This document shows, in pieces, positions 10,326 through 21,530 of a stretch of DNA of 64,000 nt (the first letter of the stretch is position 1; each line of letters opens with the position of its first letter). Location of the stretch: assembly GCF_030269925.1 (NCBI RefSeq), contig NC_085117.1:11656731-11720730 (forward strand). The letters are read 5' to 3'. The notes below the pieces were generated by a model, which was not told the DNA's origin, made no database searches, and saw only the letters and a list, made by a program, of their open reading frames with translations. This stretch comes from Bombyx mori. Lineage: Eukaryota; Arthropoda; Insecta; Lepidoptera; Bombycidae. The translations under genes and the position numbers were made by a program.

Positions 10326-11460
10326 ATGACTTCTGAGAGCAGTTTTGAAGAATTTATTAACTATATTTTTGATAGCAGAGTGTATAATTATCCGTCGCGA
10401 AGGTATTTGAGAGATGCAGATAACCCGTTGGAAGTTTACGATGACGACGAATTCCGAAAACGTTACCGGCTTAACAAAGATTCGGTTGTGCATATTTTGC
10501 TGCCTTTGTTGACTAACAACATTAATGAAAACGATCGTGGACTACCTTTAACGCCCATATTACGAGTGCTAATTGCTTTGAGATTTTACGCAACAGGCAA
10601 TTTTCAGGTTCGTGCATAATGTGCTTTTGTGTCTACATAATAGAATATTTATAATTTATAACTTTCATTTGGTTTCATGTGGTATGGTTATTTTTCAGAT
10701 TGTTTGTGGCGACTTGCACAAAATTTCTCAATCCGTAGTATCAAAAACGGTAGCAAACATTTCTAAGAGATTGGCTTTGAAATCCAGGCAATTTATTAAA
10801 TTCCCTGCATTAAATGAAAGGGTTGAAACTAAAAGAAAATTCTACCGAATTGCAGGGTTTCCAGGTGTAATTGGATGTATTGATTGCACACACATTCCAA
10901 TAAAAAATCCATCCAGAGCAAGGGGAGAAATCTTTCGTAATAGAAAAGGCTGGTTTTCTATCAATGTCCAAATAATATGTGGACCGCAAATGGAAATATA
11001 CGACATTGTTGTGCGATGGCCTGGATCTGTGCATGATTCGCGCATATTTAACAACAGCAGATGCTGTTTGAGATTTGAAGAAGGCGATTTAGTTGGCATT
11101 CTTGTCGGAGACAGTGGTTATGCACAGACTGGCTTTATGTACACTCCTGTACTCAATCCTCAAACAGACCCAGAACACAGATACAATCGAGCACATCTAT
11201 TAACGAGAAACATTATAGAACGTGTAAATGGTGTATTAAAGAGACGCTTTGCTTGTTTGTGTAGAAAATTACAAAACAGTACACCAAACACATGTAATAT
11301 TATAGTCTCTTGTGCTGTCCTACACAACATTTGTTTAATGACCAATGAACCTGAGCTGAACCCTGAAATTGAGCTAGAAAATGTCCCAGTACCTAATACT
11401 CAGGACTCTTCCAGAGGGAGTATTATAAGATCGGCTTTTATTTCTAGGCATTTCAGTTAA
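10326..11460 (+). CDS. Harbinger (HARBI1-like) DDE transposase
   Basis: Two exons, 10326-10607 and 10699-11460, joined at ATGNFQ/IVCGDLHKIS by a clean GT-AG intron. They give 347 residues, the usual size for HARBI1-type transposases. The catalytic triad is visible: Asp156 in GVIGCIDCTHIPI, Asp232 in LVGDSGYAQ and Glu268 in NIIERVNGVLKRRF. The N-terminal half (LRVLIALRFYATGNFQ, then SVVSKTVANI) is the helix-turn-helix region of the family. No stop or frameshift was found. In this superfamily the transposase needs the partner Myb-like protein to enter the nucleus and bind the ends; that partner is encoded at 11900-14813. Whether it is still expressed is unknown. Confidence 0.9.
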
Positions 11461-11473
11461 AAATTCTCATATG

Positions 11474-11640
11474 GGTATCATCAACCTACAGCAGTCCACT
11501 GCTGGACATAGGCCTCTCCAATTGCTCGCCACTGAGCACAATCCTCGGCTTCCCTCATCCAGCTCTTGCCAGCCACCCTGCACAGATCATCACTCCACCA
11601 CTTCACAGTTTCGACTCAAGAACATGTTTACCCTAACAGT
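11474..11640 (-). repeat. LINE 3'-end scrap common in Lepidoptera
   Basis: Contains CCTACAGCAGTCCACTGCTG then GACATAGGCCTCTCC, a block seen widely as the 3' end of RTE-like LINEs in moths and butterflies (from memory). It lies after the transposase stop, in minus orientation. Confidence 0.5.
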
Positions 11641-11899
11641 TATCAGTTGTCCGGCTAATATGGGTATATAAGTTGGAACCGAGCAGTGAGCACCGTTATT
11701 GTAATGCAGATAGTATTAATTATTTTGAAGATGTATGATTAAATTTGATTTTGTTAATTTTGATAATTTTTTTACCAAAAAAGTAAATAGTACGAGGTTA
11801 GACTTTTGAAACTCCTTATTTTATTTATCTACATAAGAGTCATATTTTGCTTACTATCTAATAAATAAAGTCAATGTGATTATGAGTTATTTATTTAAA

Positions 11900-14813
11900 T
11901 TATTTTTCACTACAATCTCTTTTAGCCTGATTATATTTTTTAATATCCTCTGCAGCTTCCCTCTCAGCCTTCGCTTTTAGATATACTTCTTCGGCTGCCT
12001 TCATCATCCACTCTCTTTCCTTTTTTTGGAATTGAAAGAGTTCGTCTTCTCTTCTCTCTTTCTTTTCATAAGATTCTTTTCTAAAATTAAATTCCTCCTG
12101 AATTACCCTGGTGCGCACATTCCCTCCTGTAATTAAATAAAATGCAATTGTTATACATCTATATTTGTAACATTTTAGTAATCTACATAATGTATATTTA
12201 TGATTTTGAAGTGATGATAGCTTTAGTGGTAATTAAGGTATTAATGGGTGGTTTCAAATCCCACAATTGGATTGAGCTACTATAGTCGAATTATTAATTA
12301 GACTGAGTAAAATGTGATAGTCAATTCATCTGATTCAATACAATTAAAGTGAAGTTATAAAAAGATATTGATATATTTAGATTAGATTTACAAATTGCAT
12401 TATTTGTGACACAACTTTTATGTATTTTTTTTTATGTTTGTTCACTGATATCTTTTTTTTTCTTCCTACCTACGTTGATAGCCTTGAGAGGCTTCTCCTT
12501 GAAGTGTAGGTGAGCTCATGGTGCTCAAGCCGGGTGTGTTGCTAACACTGGCCCTAGCAAGATCTTCGCAGAATCTACAACCGGATCGGAAATGCGACTC
12601 ACTGAGAAGATCCAGCGAGAAACTCAGTGGGCTGTCTATGGGTTAATTCGATCGTCGAGACCTTCGTCGCAAGCGACGGGTTCAGCAAGGACAATGACCG
12701 GTGCTTGTGGTGCCTAAAAGAACCGTTAATGGGTCGGGAGGATTCGTAATGACGTGCTTAAGGCAACGTCGACTGTTTACCATTCAGTCCACAGGATCGG
12801 GTATGTGATATCTGCATCAAATGTAGGCCAACAACAAAATTTGTATTTTTGTTTTTATACACTCTCAAGGTTGTTCTGACATTTTCGAATTGAATTTTTT
12901 TTTACATTTTTAACTTACCTCCTAAGGAGGCTGCACCACAGTCAGTCTGCCGGGACCCAGAACGACGCGGTGGAGTGTCACGACGTGGTGGAGTGTCACG
13001 ACGTGGTGGAGTGTCTCGACGTGGTGGAGTGTCACGACTTGGTGGAGTGTCACGACTTGGTGGAGTGTCACGACTGGGTGGAGTGTCACGACTTGGTGGA
13101 GTGTCACGACGTGGTGGAGTATCACAACGTTGTGGGGTGTCACGACATGATAGACTGTAATGCATAGGCGTGGTGCCTGCAACATTTCCTGAAAAAATAC
13201 AAGATCAATAGTTCTACACATTACTTGCGTTTATTATTAAGTAATGAACTTGTGCTCTAGCTCAATCAATGATTTGTAAGGTATGCAAACAACAAAGATC
13301 AATCAGAATTGTTTGGAAAACCTCACTGCATTCAAACATATGAAAGCAATTATATATCCACCATGTGCATGGATGTACTTTGTGCATTTCTTTTTTTATC
13401 TACCCAGAGAAGCAAAAAAAAGGTTACCATTTTGTAACAAAGAAGGCGTTTTATGTTTCTAAGTATGCATAAAGAAACCCTAATTACATTACCTACTTTT
13501 TGTTAAAAATTTGAATAGCTATCAATTATAAAAAATTGTATCAAGGTTTTTTTATTAGCTCTTGCACATGTTGGGTTCATAAAGTATTTTGTCATCACAT
13601 GGTTACTGTTTCATTATAATCAATAGAAATATTTATTTGTACAAATGTGTTTTAAGAAACCTGCGCTCATTTAGATAATTTATATTATAAACTTTATTTA
13701 AAGAATATTTACCTTGTGATGAAGCTCCACCACAAACTGTAAGATGGGACCCCATAAGATGCATATGAGTGTTCACACTTTGGTCTGTAAAAAGATATGC
13801 ATTTTAATTTTCCAACTGTGCCAATATTTTGATTTTCATCAAACTGCTTTACCCTAACTAATTAATATAGATAATTAAGAAAAACAGGCAAAAAGATGGG
13901 CTATAAATGTGAGAGAAAAGTAAGACTAAAAATATACATACATTCTTCAGCTGATGATCTTGCACAGCTTACACTCAGAACTTCATCATTCTGTTGTGGT
14001 TGCGCTGCTGCTGGAACTGATGATTCAAGCTCCATTGCAATATCTAGAAATAAAACAATAAAAGGAGTAGAGGAAAGAAAGAATTTTAGTTCTTAATCAG
14101 AATGTGGTATATTCATTATGATTATTAAAATGGTTTCTTGAGTGAAAATCTTATCAGGTATTGTCGCGCATGTTATTTATCTAGTTTTTAGCACAGTAAT
14201 ACATGTAGTTCAACTCATATAGATATATAACAATAATCAAAAGACCCTCCATGCCACCACGTTCTTACTGTTTTTTGTGAGAGAGCATGTGAGATTGAAG
14301 CGCTTATCTCAAATTTTTAAGATTCACTTACCTTCAGAACTGTAAATGGTATCACTGTCAATGACACCCCTGAGTTCCACATCAGTCTGATCCAGTAGAA
14401 CCTCAGCAAAAATAAGGGTCTCATTGCTGCTACCAGGCTGTGGCTCATTTGGAATATACTGTCCGCCACCAGTCTTCATTCTCTGACGCTTTTCATTAGT
14501 CAAAAAGTGCTTCCTCCGTGTTTTTAAATTATCCCAGCACTTCTTGAGCTGGGCCTCACTTCGCTAAAACAAATGATAAATAAGAATAGCATGGTATATA
14601 TAGACAAGTAAAAATCAGATACAAGTAATATAAAAAAATATATACCTTTGCATTTGATTCAATTGAATTGAATTCTTCTGTTAAATGTACCCACAAAAGT
14701 TTTTTTGTGTTTTGACTAGCTGTCATGGTCGCAGTTTTGTGCAGATTATATTTTAAAATTAATTCTTGTAGGCAAGTCTTCTCGCTTTCGCTAAATACTT
14801 GCCTGGACGTCAT
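11900..14813 (-). CDS. Harbinger-encoded Myb/SANT-like DNA-binding protein
   Basis: Six exons: 14813-14646, 14563-14332, 14043-13942, 13784-13713, 13188-12919 and 12126-11900, all GT-AG with matching phases. They total 1,071 nt, or 356 residues. The N-terminus (FSESEKTCLQELILKY, LLWVHLTEEFNS, QLKKCWDNLKTRRK) is a trihelix/Myb_DNA-bind_5 type domain with the expected tryptophans. A 6-residue repeat (RDTPPS/R, about ten copies) makes up most of exon 5. The C-terminus is a charged coiled coil (FRKESYEKKERREDELFQF, then EREWMMKAAEEVYLKA). Such proteins accompany Harbinger transposases, bind the element ends and bring the transposase into the nucleus. Exon 1 starts at the first ATG that gives the domain. 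Confidence 0.85.
12470..12800 (-). repeat. Jockey-type LINE 3' end, 5'-truncated
   Basis: On the minus strand it ends GGCTATCAACGTAGGTAGG plus an A-run. It shares the CAGCGAGAAACTCAGTGGGC block (plus-strand reading) with 8180-8250 and, inverted, with 39340-39370. It lies in intron 5 of the Myb-like gene. Confidence 0.6.
12967..13140. repeat. 18-bp coding minisatellite
   Basis: About ten tandem copies of an 18-bp unit (GTGTCACGACGTGGTGGA and variants) lie inside exon 5 of the Myb-like gene and encode repeated RDTPPS/RDTPPR on the minus strand. The unit is a multiple of three, so copy-number change keeps the frame. Confidence 0.9.
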
Positions 14814-15634
14814 TATAGAAAAACTGAAACGACAAATAATTTACTGCATCGTAATTTCACGTAAAATCTATAAAAAACTTTGCTTAGGCAGTGAGTAATA
14901 AAGGACAAAAATATTTAAACATTTGAGTTAACTTAAAGTTAACTATTTGATAAATAAAACACCACAATCATAACTTACCTGAATAATAAACCGGTGGTTG
15001 TGGAAAAGCACTTCAAAAAGACGATGCAATCAAATTCAACAAAGAAACAGCGAATAAAAATACAAAGCCGGGTTCCTGGAGGAGCTATTATTCAAAAACC
15101 GAAATCTAAATTATTAATCATGGGTTAGAAAAACGAAAACCTTCTATTTCACCGCACGCGCACGTATTTATGAGTCTCTCAACTAAAACATCAAACAAGT
15201 TCGGTGCGTCTAGTGTCAAACAGACAGTGGTAGCTTGACTTTGACATTAAACAATGACCATAAACTACAGAACTCTGTAGGTTTGATGCTAGCTTGATCA
15301 AATTTTCCTCAAACTGATGTTGTCGTGGTGACGCAATAGCACCTTTCTACCTCACTCGAGGACAGTTGAGGAATATTGTAATGGTCGACTAAAAATACCA
15401 AACTCGAGTAAGTTTGGGAGGAATATTCGAGCATCATCGGATGAGTTTAGAGTGGAGGACTATTTTACGAAACGTCTAAAGATACGGGCATATGACGTCT
15501 TTTCCACAGCCACAGAGTACCTACTTGTGACTATTTTGTTGAATTTTGATTGTTGGCTTTCCACTAGAATTTCAGATCCCAATAATTGATTAGAAACGCA
15601 AATATTACTAGTTAAAGTAGATTTAGTCGTTTTC

Positions 15635-18600
15635 ATGACGTTACTTTCTCGAGTTATAAACCAATCCAAAAATTTTACTCTTAAAATTAACAAAATTCCT
15701 AACACATTACTGTTACGTAGCACAAATTGTAATTCAGTGCGGGGAACGAAGTTTGTGAGGGGGGCACGTGTCAGTGGTGCCGTTGCTGCACGAGTTCACT
15801 CTGTCACTCGGTCATTACGGTACATTTATACAGCGCGTCCTACATTGGCGATCTCGAAAGAAAAAGTGACAATGCCAGAGAACAAGCCGTTTCAACGACT
15901 TCCTAATAATGTGATTCCTAAGCATTATGCATTGGAATTGATTCCAAATCTGGAAAAATTTACTTTCAAGGGAAAAACTGCGGTGAAAGTATCGGTAAGT
16001 CGATGTCGTGATTACTATTGCTATTGTTCGCAATTTTGAATGGTACTTAAATAGCTACCTTAAATATATATTTTTTTCCAGATTGTTAATCCAACGAATG
16101 TGATAGTATTGAATAGCTTAGACTTGGATTTGAAAAATGTGAAACTTCAGTATAACGATGGCTCTAATTCAGCGATAATTCCATCGTCAGTAGAATTGAG
16201 TACAACTGATGAAACAGCAAGTATTTATTTCTCAGAATCTTTACTAGAAGGCGAAGCGACGCTTTATTCTGAGTTTACAGGTGAAATAAATGACAAAATG
16301 AAAGGCTTGTACCGCAGTAAATACATTGCTCCCAATGGAGAAGAACGATATGCGGCTGTCACCCAATTTGAAGCGACAGATGCACGACGATGTTTCCCTT
16401 GCTGGGATGAACCTGCAATTAAAGCTACTTTTGATATAACCTTACAAGTTCCGGCTGATCGTGTTGCTTTGTCTAATATGCCTGTAAAACAAGAAAAGAT
16501 TGCAGACAATACAAGGATCATACAATTTGACACAACACCAATAATGTCAACATATTTAGTGGCTGTTGTTGTTGGTGAATATGATTATGTGGAAAAGAAA
16601 TCTAATGATGGAATTCTAGTAAGGGTTTATACTCCTGTAGGCAAAAGTAAACAGGGGTTGTTTGCACTTGAAGTGGCTGCACGAGTTTTGCCTTATTATA
16701 AAGATTACTTTGATATTGCATACCCCTTGCCCAAAATAGACCTGATTGCTATAGCAGACTTTTCAGCAGGAGCTATGGAGAATTGGGGATTAGTAACATA
16801 TAGGGAGACCTGTCTCTTGGTAGATGAAGAACATACTTCTGCTGTTAGAAGACAATGGATAGCTTTAGTTGTAGGACATGAACTGGCACATCAATGGTTT
16901 GGCAATCTTGTAACAATGGAATGGTGGACACATCTCTGGCTGAATGAAGGATATGCATCTTTTGTGGAATTTCTTTGTGTAAATCATCTTTTCCCAGAAT
17001 ATGATATTTGGACTCAGTTTGTGACTGAAAACTACATTAGGTAAATCTCATGTTATAAATAAATAACAGATCCTATTTTCGAGGTGACTTTAAGAAGTCA
17101 TTCACACTAATTTTAGTAAATACTTAAATAATTTTGAGAATGATAGTGCAATTTCCAACATTTGGAGCTTTGCCAGTACAACTAAGATTTTAAGTGTCAA
17201 AAATTATTTTTTTCAATTTGATATGCTCTCACCTCACACTTGTGTAAACAGAAACCATGTTAGATTGTGTTGTTAAATTTACTTTTCTATGTGATTGTGT
17301 GATTCTGAATAGTTTTAATGTCTAATGAAGTTAAAGAGTCATATAAAACAGTGAGACTGTCTAGAATTAAAAGTGAATCATCTACCATCACCTTCGATAT
17401 ATTCTAATTAGATACCTTAAAAAGAAACTTGAAGTCATTGTATTAAAACATTTTTATTTTCAATGTTCCATTAAGGAAAACATAACATCGTGAATTTAAA
17501 TAACATAGGCATGAATATATTTTGTAAAATTGAATGTTAAATATGATCTCCAGAGCATTGGAATTGGATTGCTTAAAAAATTCACACCCAATTGAGGTTC
17601 CTGTTGGCCATCCATCAGAAATTGATGAAATATTTGATGACATATCGTACAATAAGGGGGCATCTGTAATACGTATGTTACATAGATATATTGGCGATGA
17701 AGATTTTCGTAAGGGCATGAATATCTACCTAACTCGTCATCAGGTAATAAATCACATTAATATGAAAACATTAGACTGTTAAAATAATTAAGTTCAATTT
17801 TGAACTATCTTGTATGCATTTATAAACAGTTTTTGTCCTTGGATATTTCCACACCAAAATCCACATTTGTTTAATACAATTTATGAATATTTATTTTATT
17901 TTATAATTCAGTACAAGAACACTTTCACTGAAGATTTGTGGGCAGCACTGGAAGAGGCGTCTAAAAAGCCTGTCGGAGCTGTTATGTCTACATGGACCAA
18001 ACAGATGGGTTTCCCGATGGTTGAGGTAAATAAAAACAAGGGAGATTTTTTGCAACTGTGTAGTGTCCATTTAGATAGTATCACTGTCGCTTAAATGGGT
18101 GTTGTAATAGGAGACTAGAATTTACCTTTTTTTTAACATTGGCGAATCCGTTTATATTTACCCGTTCGAAGGGGGTAACAGACCAGTGTAAACCTGGTGT
18201 CTTGTGAGAAGAAGAGGAAGACCAAAGTCCTTCTTCTCTGATTCCTCCCAGGAGACTACGCCTTGAGAAAGGCGCGCGTGGCACCCGCCCCGTAGAACCG
18301 ACTACCGACTAAGCCCCATCGACCTACACCACACCGTCCTGATGATAGGACCGGACTTCCCCCAGGAAATTCCCGAATGACGGCGTCCTTGTAAAACAGT
18401 CATAATTTTATGGGTTCGAGGGATGTAATGATCATTTAAATAATTGTAGGGACACTTTCCTTGTATTTAGAGCTGGTGGGGACATTTATGTTGCTTTGTT
18501 TAAGGGCTCTGATAACCACTTAAAACCAGATTGGTGGTAAGCACATATAAAGCCATCAAACAAAAAGCAATAATAATTGAGAACGTAAAAAGATACTTAA

Positions 18601-19699
18601 AAGGAAATAAATTATTTTTCATAAATTTGCTATATAAATTATATAACATCTATCCATATGAGTAAGATAAAAAAATCATGGCCATATGTAGTTGTGTTTT
18701 CTGCAAATAGATATAATAAAGCTACAATATCAGACATTACATGTTTTAATTCGTTACACAAAGGCTTTTTGGAGATAAAATCTACAAGTAATATAACAAA
18801 TTTATATTGCCATAACTATTTGACCTCAATTAAGTACAGCATGATAAGATTGCTTTGTTTCATTTACATGTGTCATAGTATGATATAGGAAAACATTCAT
18901 ATACATTATTTTAGAAGGAGCACATATTTCATTAACGTAAAATATGTTTGAGGATCATTAGGTGCTCGGATTTTATTTCATCTTTGACAAGAGAATACAG
19001 AGTGCCAATAACAACTACCAACTAAGTTTTGATTAAACTATCTATGAACGCCTCATAAAGCAATGAAACATCCATTTTATACATAAGAACAGGGCTGTTC
19101 AGACAACTGCTCGTGGCTTGTTTTCATGTGACATGTTTTAATTAGAAAATATTTTTGGATATAAATAGTAGTTTGGACAGCCCTGCATTAGATTAAATAA
19201 TTGAATAAATTTTTAGGTTCAGTCAGAACAGCGGGGCTCCAATCGAGTATTAACATTAACTCAACGCAAATTCTGTGCGGATGGTAGTCAAGCAGATGAC
19301 ACTCTTTGGATGGTTCCAATATCCATATCAACGCAAGAACAACCTTCAAAGGTAAGTAATTCCGAATCGATTGATCGCCGCAAGGTCATTCAGATAATAT
19401 GGAAGTATCATTTAAATGTGACTTATCTTGCGCAAGTTATCGACCGCATATCAAATACAGATGTATGATAATCAATTGACATTGACCTAGTATTTTCTTC
19501 GTTTATCGTTAGTCTCAGATATTATTAAACCCTTTTTAATCAAGATTTGAAAATAACATTTCCTATGAAAATTCAATTCAATGATTATTCTCGTCGTCTC
19601 TCTGCGTGAAAGGAGATCAGGTGCACTGATATCTCATAGCATGATACATGAATATGCATTTATAAAAATTTTAGATTATTTATCCATGTCTACTCTCGT

Positions 19700-19736
<37 letters not shown>

Positions 19737-21497
19737 GTCTACTCATTTTTCAGGTAGCTTTGTCTATGGTTTTAGAAAAGAGAACACAGGAAGTTGTATT
19801 GAAAAATGTAGCTCAAGACTCTTGGATTAAATTGAATCCAGGAACTGTAAGTAAAATTATTGAAACTAGGGTTTACCCAGTGTCTGAAATTCTACAATAT
19901 ACACTTTAAATTTATAATCATTTTATGTACCTAATATGTATTTTCTTTTGTTTTTGTTTTATTTTTATTATAAATTGGTTTCACTTTATGCCTATGTAGA
20001 AAATATTAGCCAGTAAAACCAACAGTTTATGAAACAACATTGTTTCTCATTCAAATATAGCAATTTATTGCATAACTAGCGGCCCGCCCTAGCTTCGCTT
20101 CGAAAACAATAAACTTTATTATTGATAACTATCCCGTGATGTTACCCGCGGTTATTGTCGTATCGCGGGTGTAGCCATGGGGCGAAGGTAGTCTAAAAAA
20201 AGTTGCTAAGTTACTCCTTATATCATCAGCTACCTATCAGTGAAAGTCTCGTCAAAATCGGTCCAGCCGTTCCAGAGATTAGCGGGAACAAACAGACAGA
20301 TAGACAGACAGAAACATAATTGTAAAAAATGTTACTTTGGTGTATGTACTGCATATATATTCATATGCATGTAGTAAAAAACGGTTATCACAATATTACA
20401 AATAGACAATCCAATTTTATTTATATGTATTCGTAAACTTCAATAGCGCTGGAACTGACATCCACATTTGTTTGTTGGAAAGGTGGGAAAAATTGTTTTT
20501 TAATTGATAAATACAGCTTGTATAGAAAGTAAAGCAAAAAAAAAGTGTGGCACTCGGGAACTGCTGCGGTAAAGCTATTGCATAGCATTTTTTATCAACT
20601 TATGCAATTATAATTAGACAATGATAATTTAATATTAAAACAATAATAAAACAAGACCACGCTATATTAAACATTAAAAAGTTGTAAATGTATCTGGGCT
20701 CCAGTAACCACTTAATATCAGGTGGGCCGTGAGCTCGTTCACCCATCTATGCAATAAAACAAACAAAAAAAGAAGTTGTAAATGTATCTAGGCTCCAGTA
20801 ACCACATAACATCAGGTGGGCCGTGAGCTCGTTCACCCATCTATGCAAATAAAAAAGTATAAATTAGTTCAAGAAGTCGGCTTATGCTAAGAATCCAATC
20901 ACAGGTACAAAAAAAAAAAAAAACAATAATTTCATGATGCGCATGCAGTGTGACGTCACGCCACGCGCTTATTCACAAACATTACGCAAGCGCAACGTGT
21001 GAATGTGTTGAACGCGAGCTACATGGTAGGTGGAGTGGGGGGTGTAAGGTTTTTTTCGTTACGGAATTTCATGATTCGGTCGCCGCGCTCAAGGCCCGCG
21101 ATAAAATCTATGCAATACCTTAAAAATATGGTTGAAAAATAGAGGGGAATTTATTAAGCTATTTATCTATTTCGTTTTATCTCTTTAGATATTATAATAA
21201 ATATTAATCAAAATTACAATTATTCAAAACTTAAAAAATAATATTATATCACCAGGGATAAATTTTAATATCACACGCTGTCACCTGGCCTCAAATCAGA
21301 ATTCTCAGTACTATGGGAACCAAAGACTAATCTACAATACATCCTAAATACGTTTAAATATATACAGATACTAGATATCGACTGCAGCGCTATCTGCCGG
21401 GCTGATTTCTGAATCTAAACTATTCAGGGTGTCACCCAAACGCATACAAACAAAAATCATTTAAATCGGTCCAGTCGTTTAGAGGGAGTTCAGACAA

Positions 21498-21530
<33 letters not shown>

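Larger units (their letters stand above)
10122..15490 (+). mobile_element. Harbinger element B, apparently complete
   Basis: The ends read CACCCGTATCTTTAG on the left and CTAAAGATACGGGCA on the right, flanked by a 3-bp duplication TAT at 10119-10121 and 15491-15493; total length is 5,369 bp. It carries the two genes expected of an autonomous PIF/Harbinger element: a DDE transposase (10326-11460, plus) and a Myb/SANT-like DNA-binding protein (11900-14813, minus). They are convergent and both are open after splicing. Two LINE 3'-end scraps (11474-11640 and 12470-12800) sit in non-coding parts. Subterminal features include a palindrome (10273-10294) and a CGACT repeat near 10160. Confidence 0.85.

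Noticed and set aside
12967..13140. CRISPR-like array of short regular repeats
   Set aside because: The units are head-to-tail 18-mers without unique spacers and translate to a peptide repeat in an exon of a transposon gene, in an animal genome.
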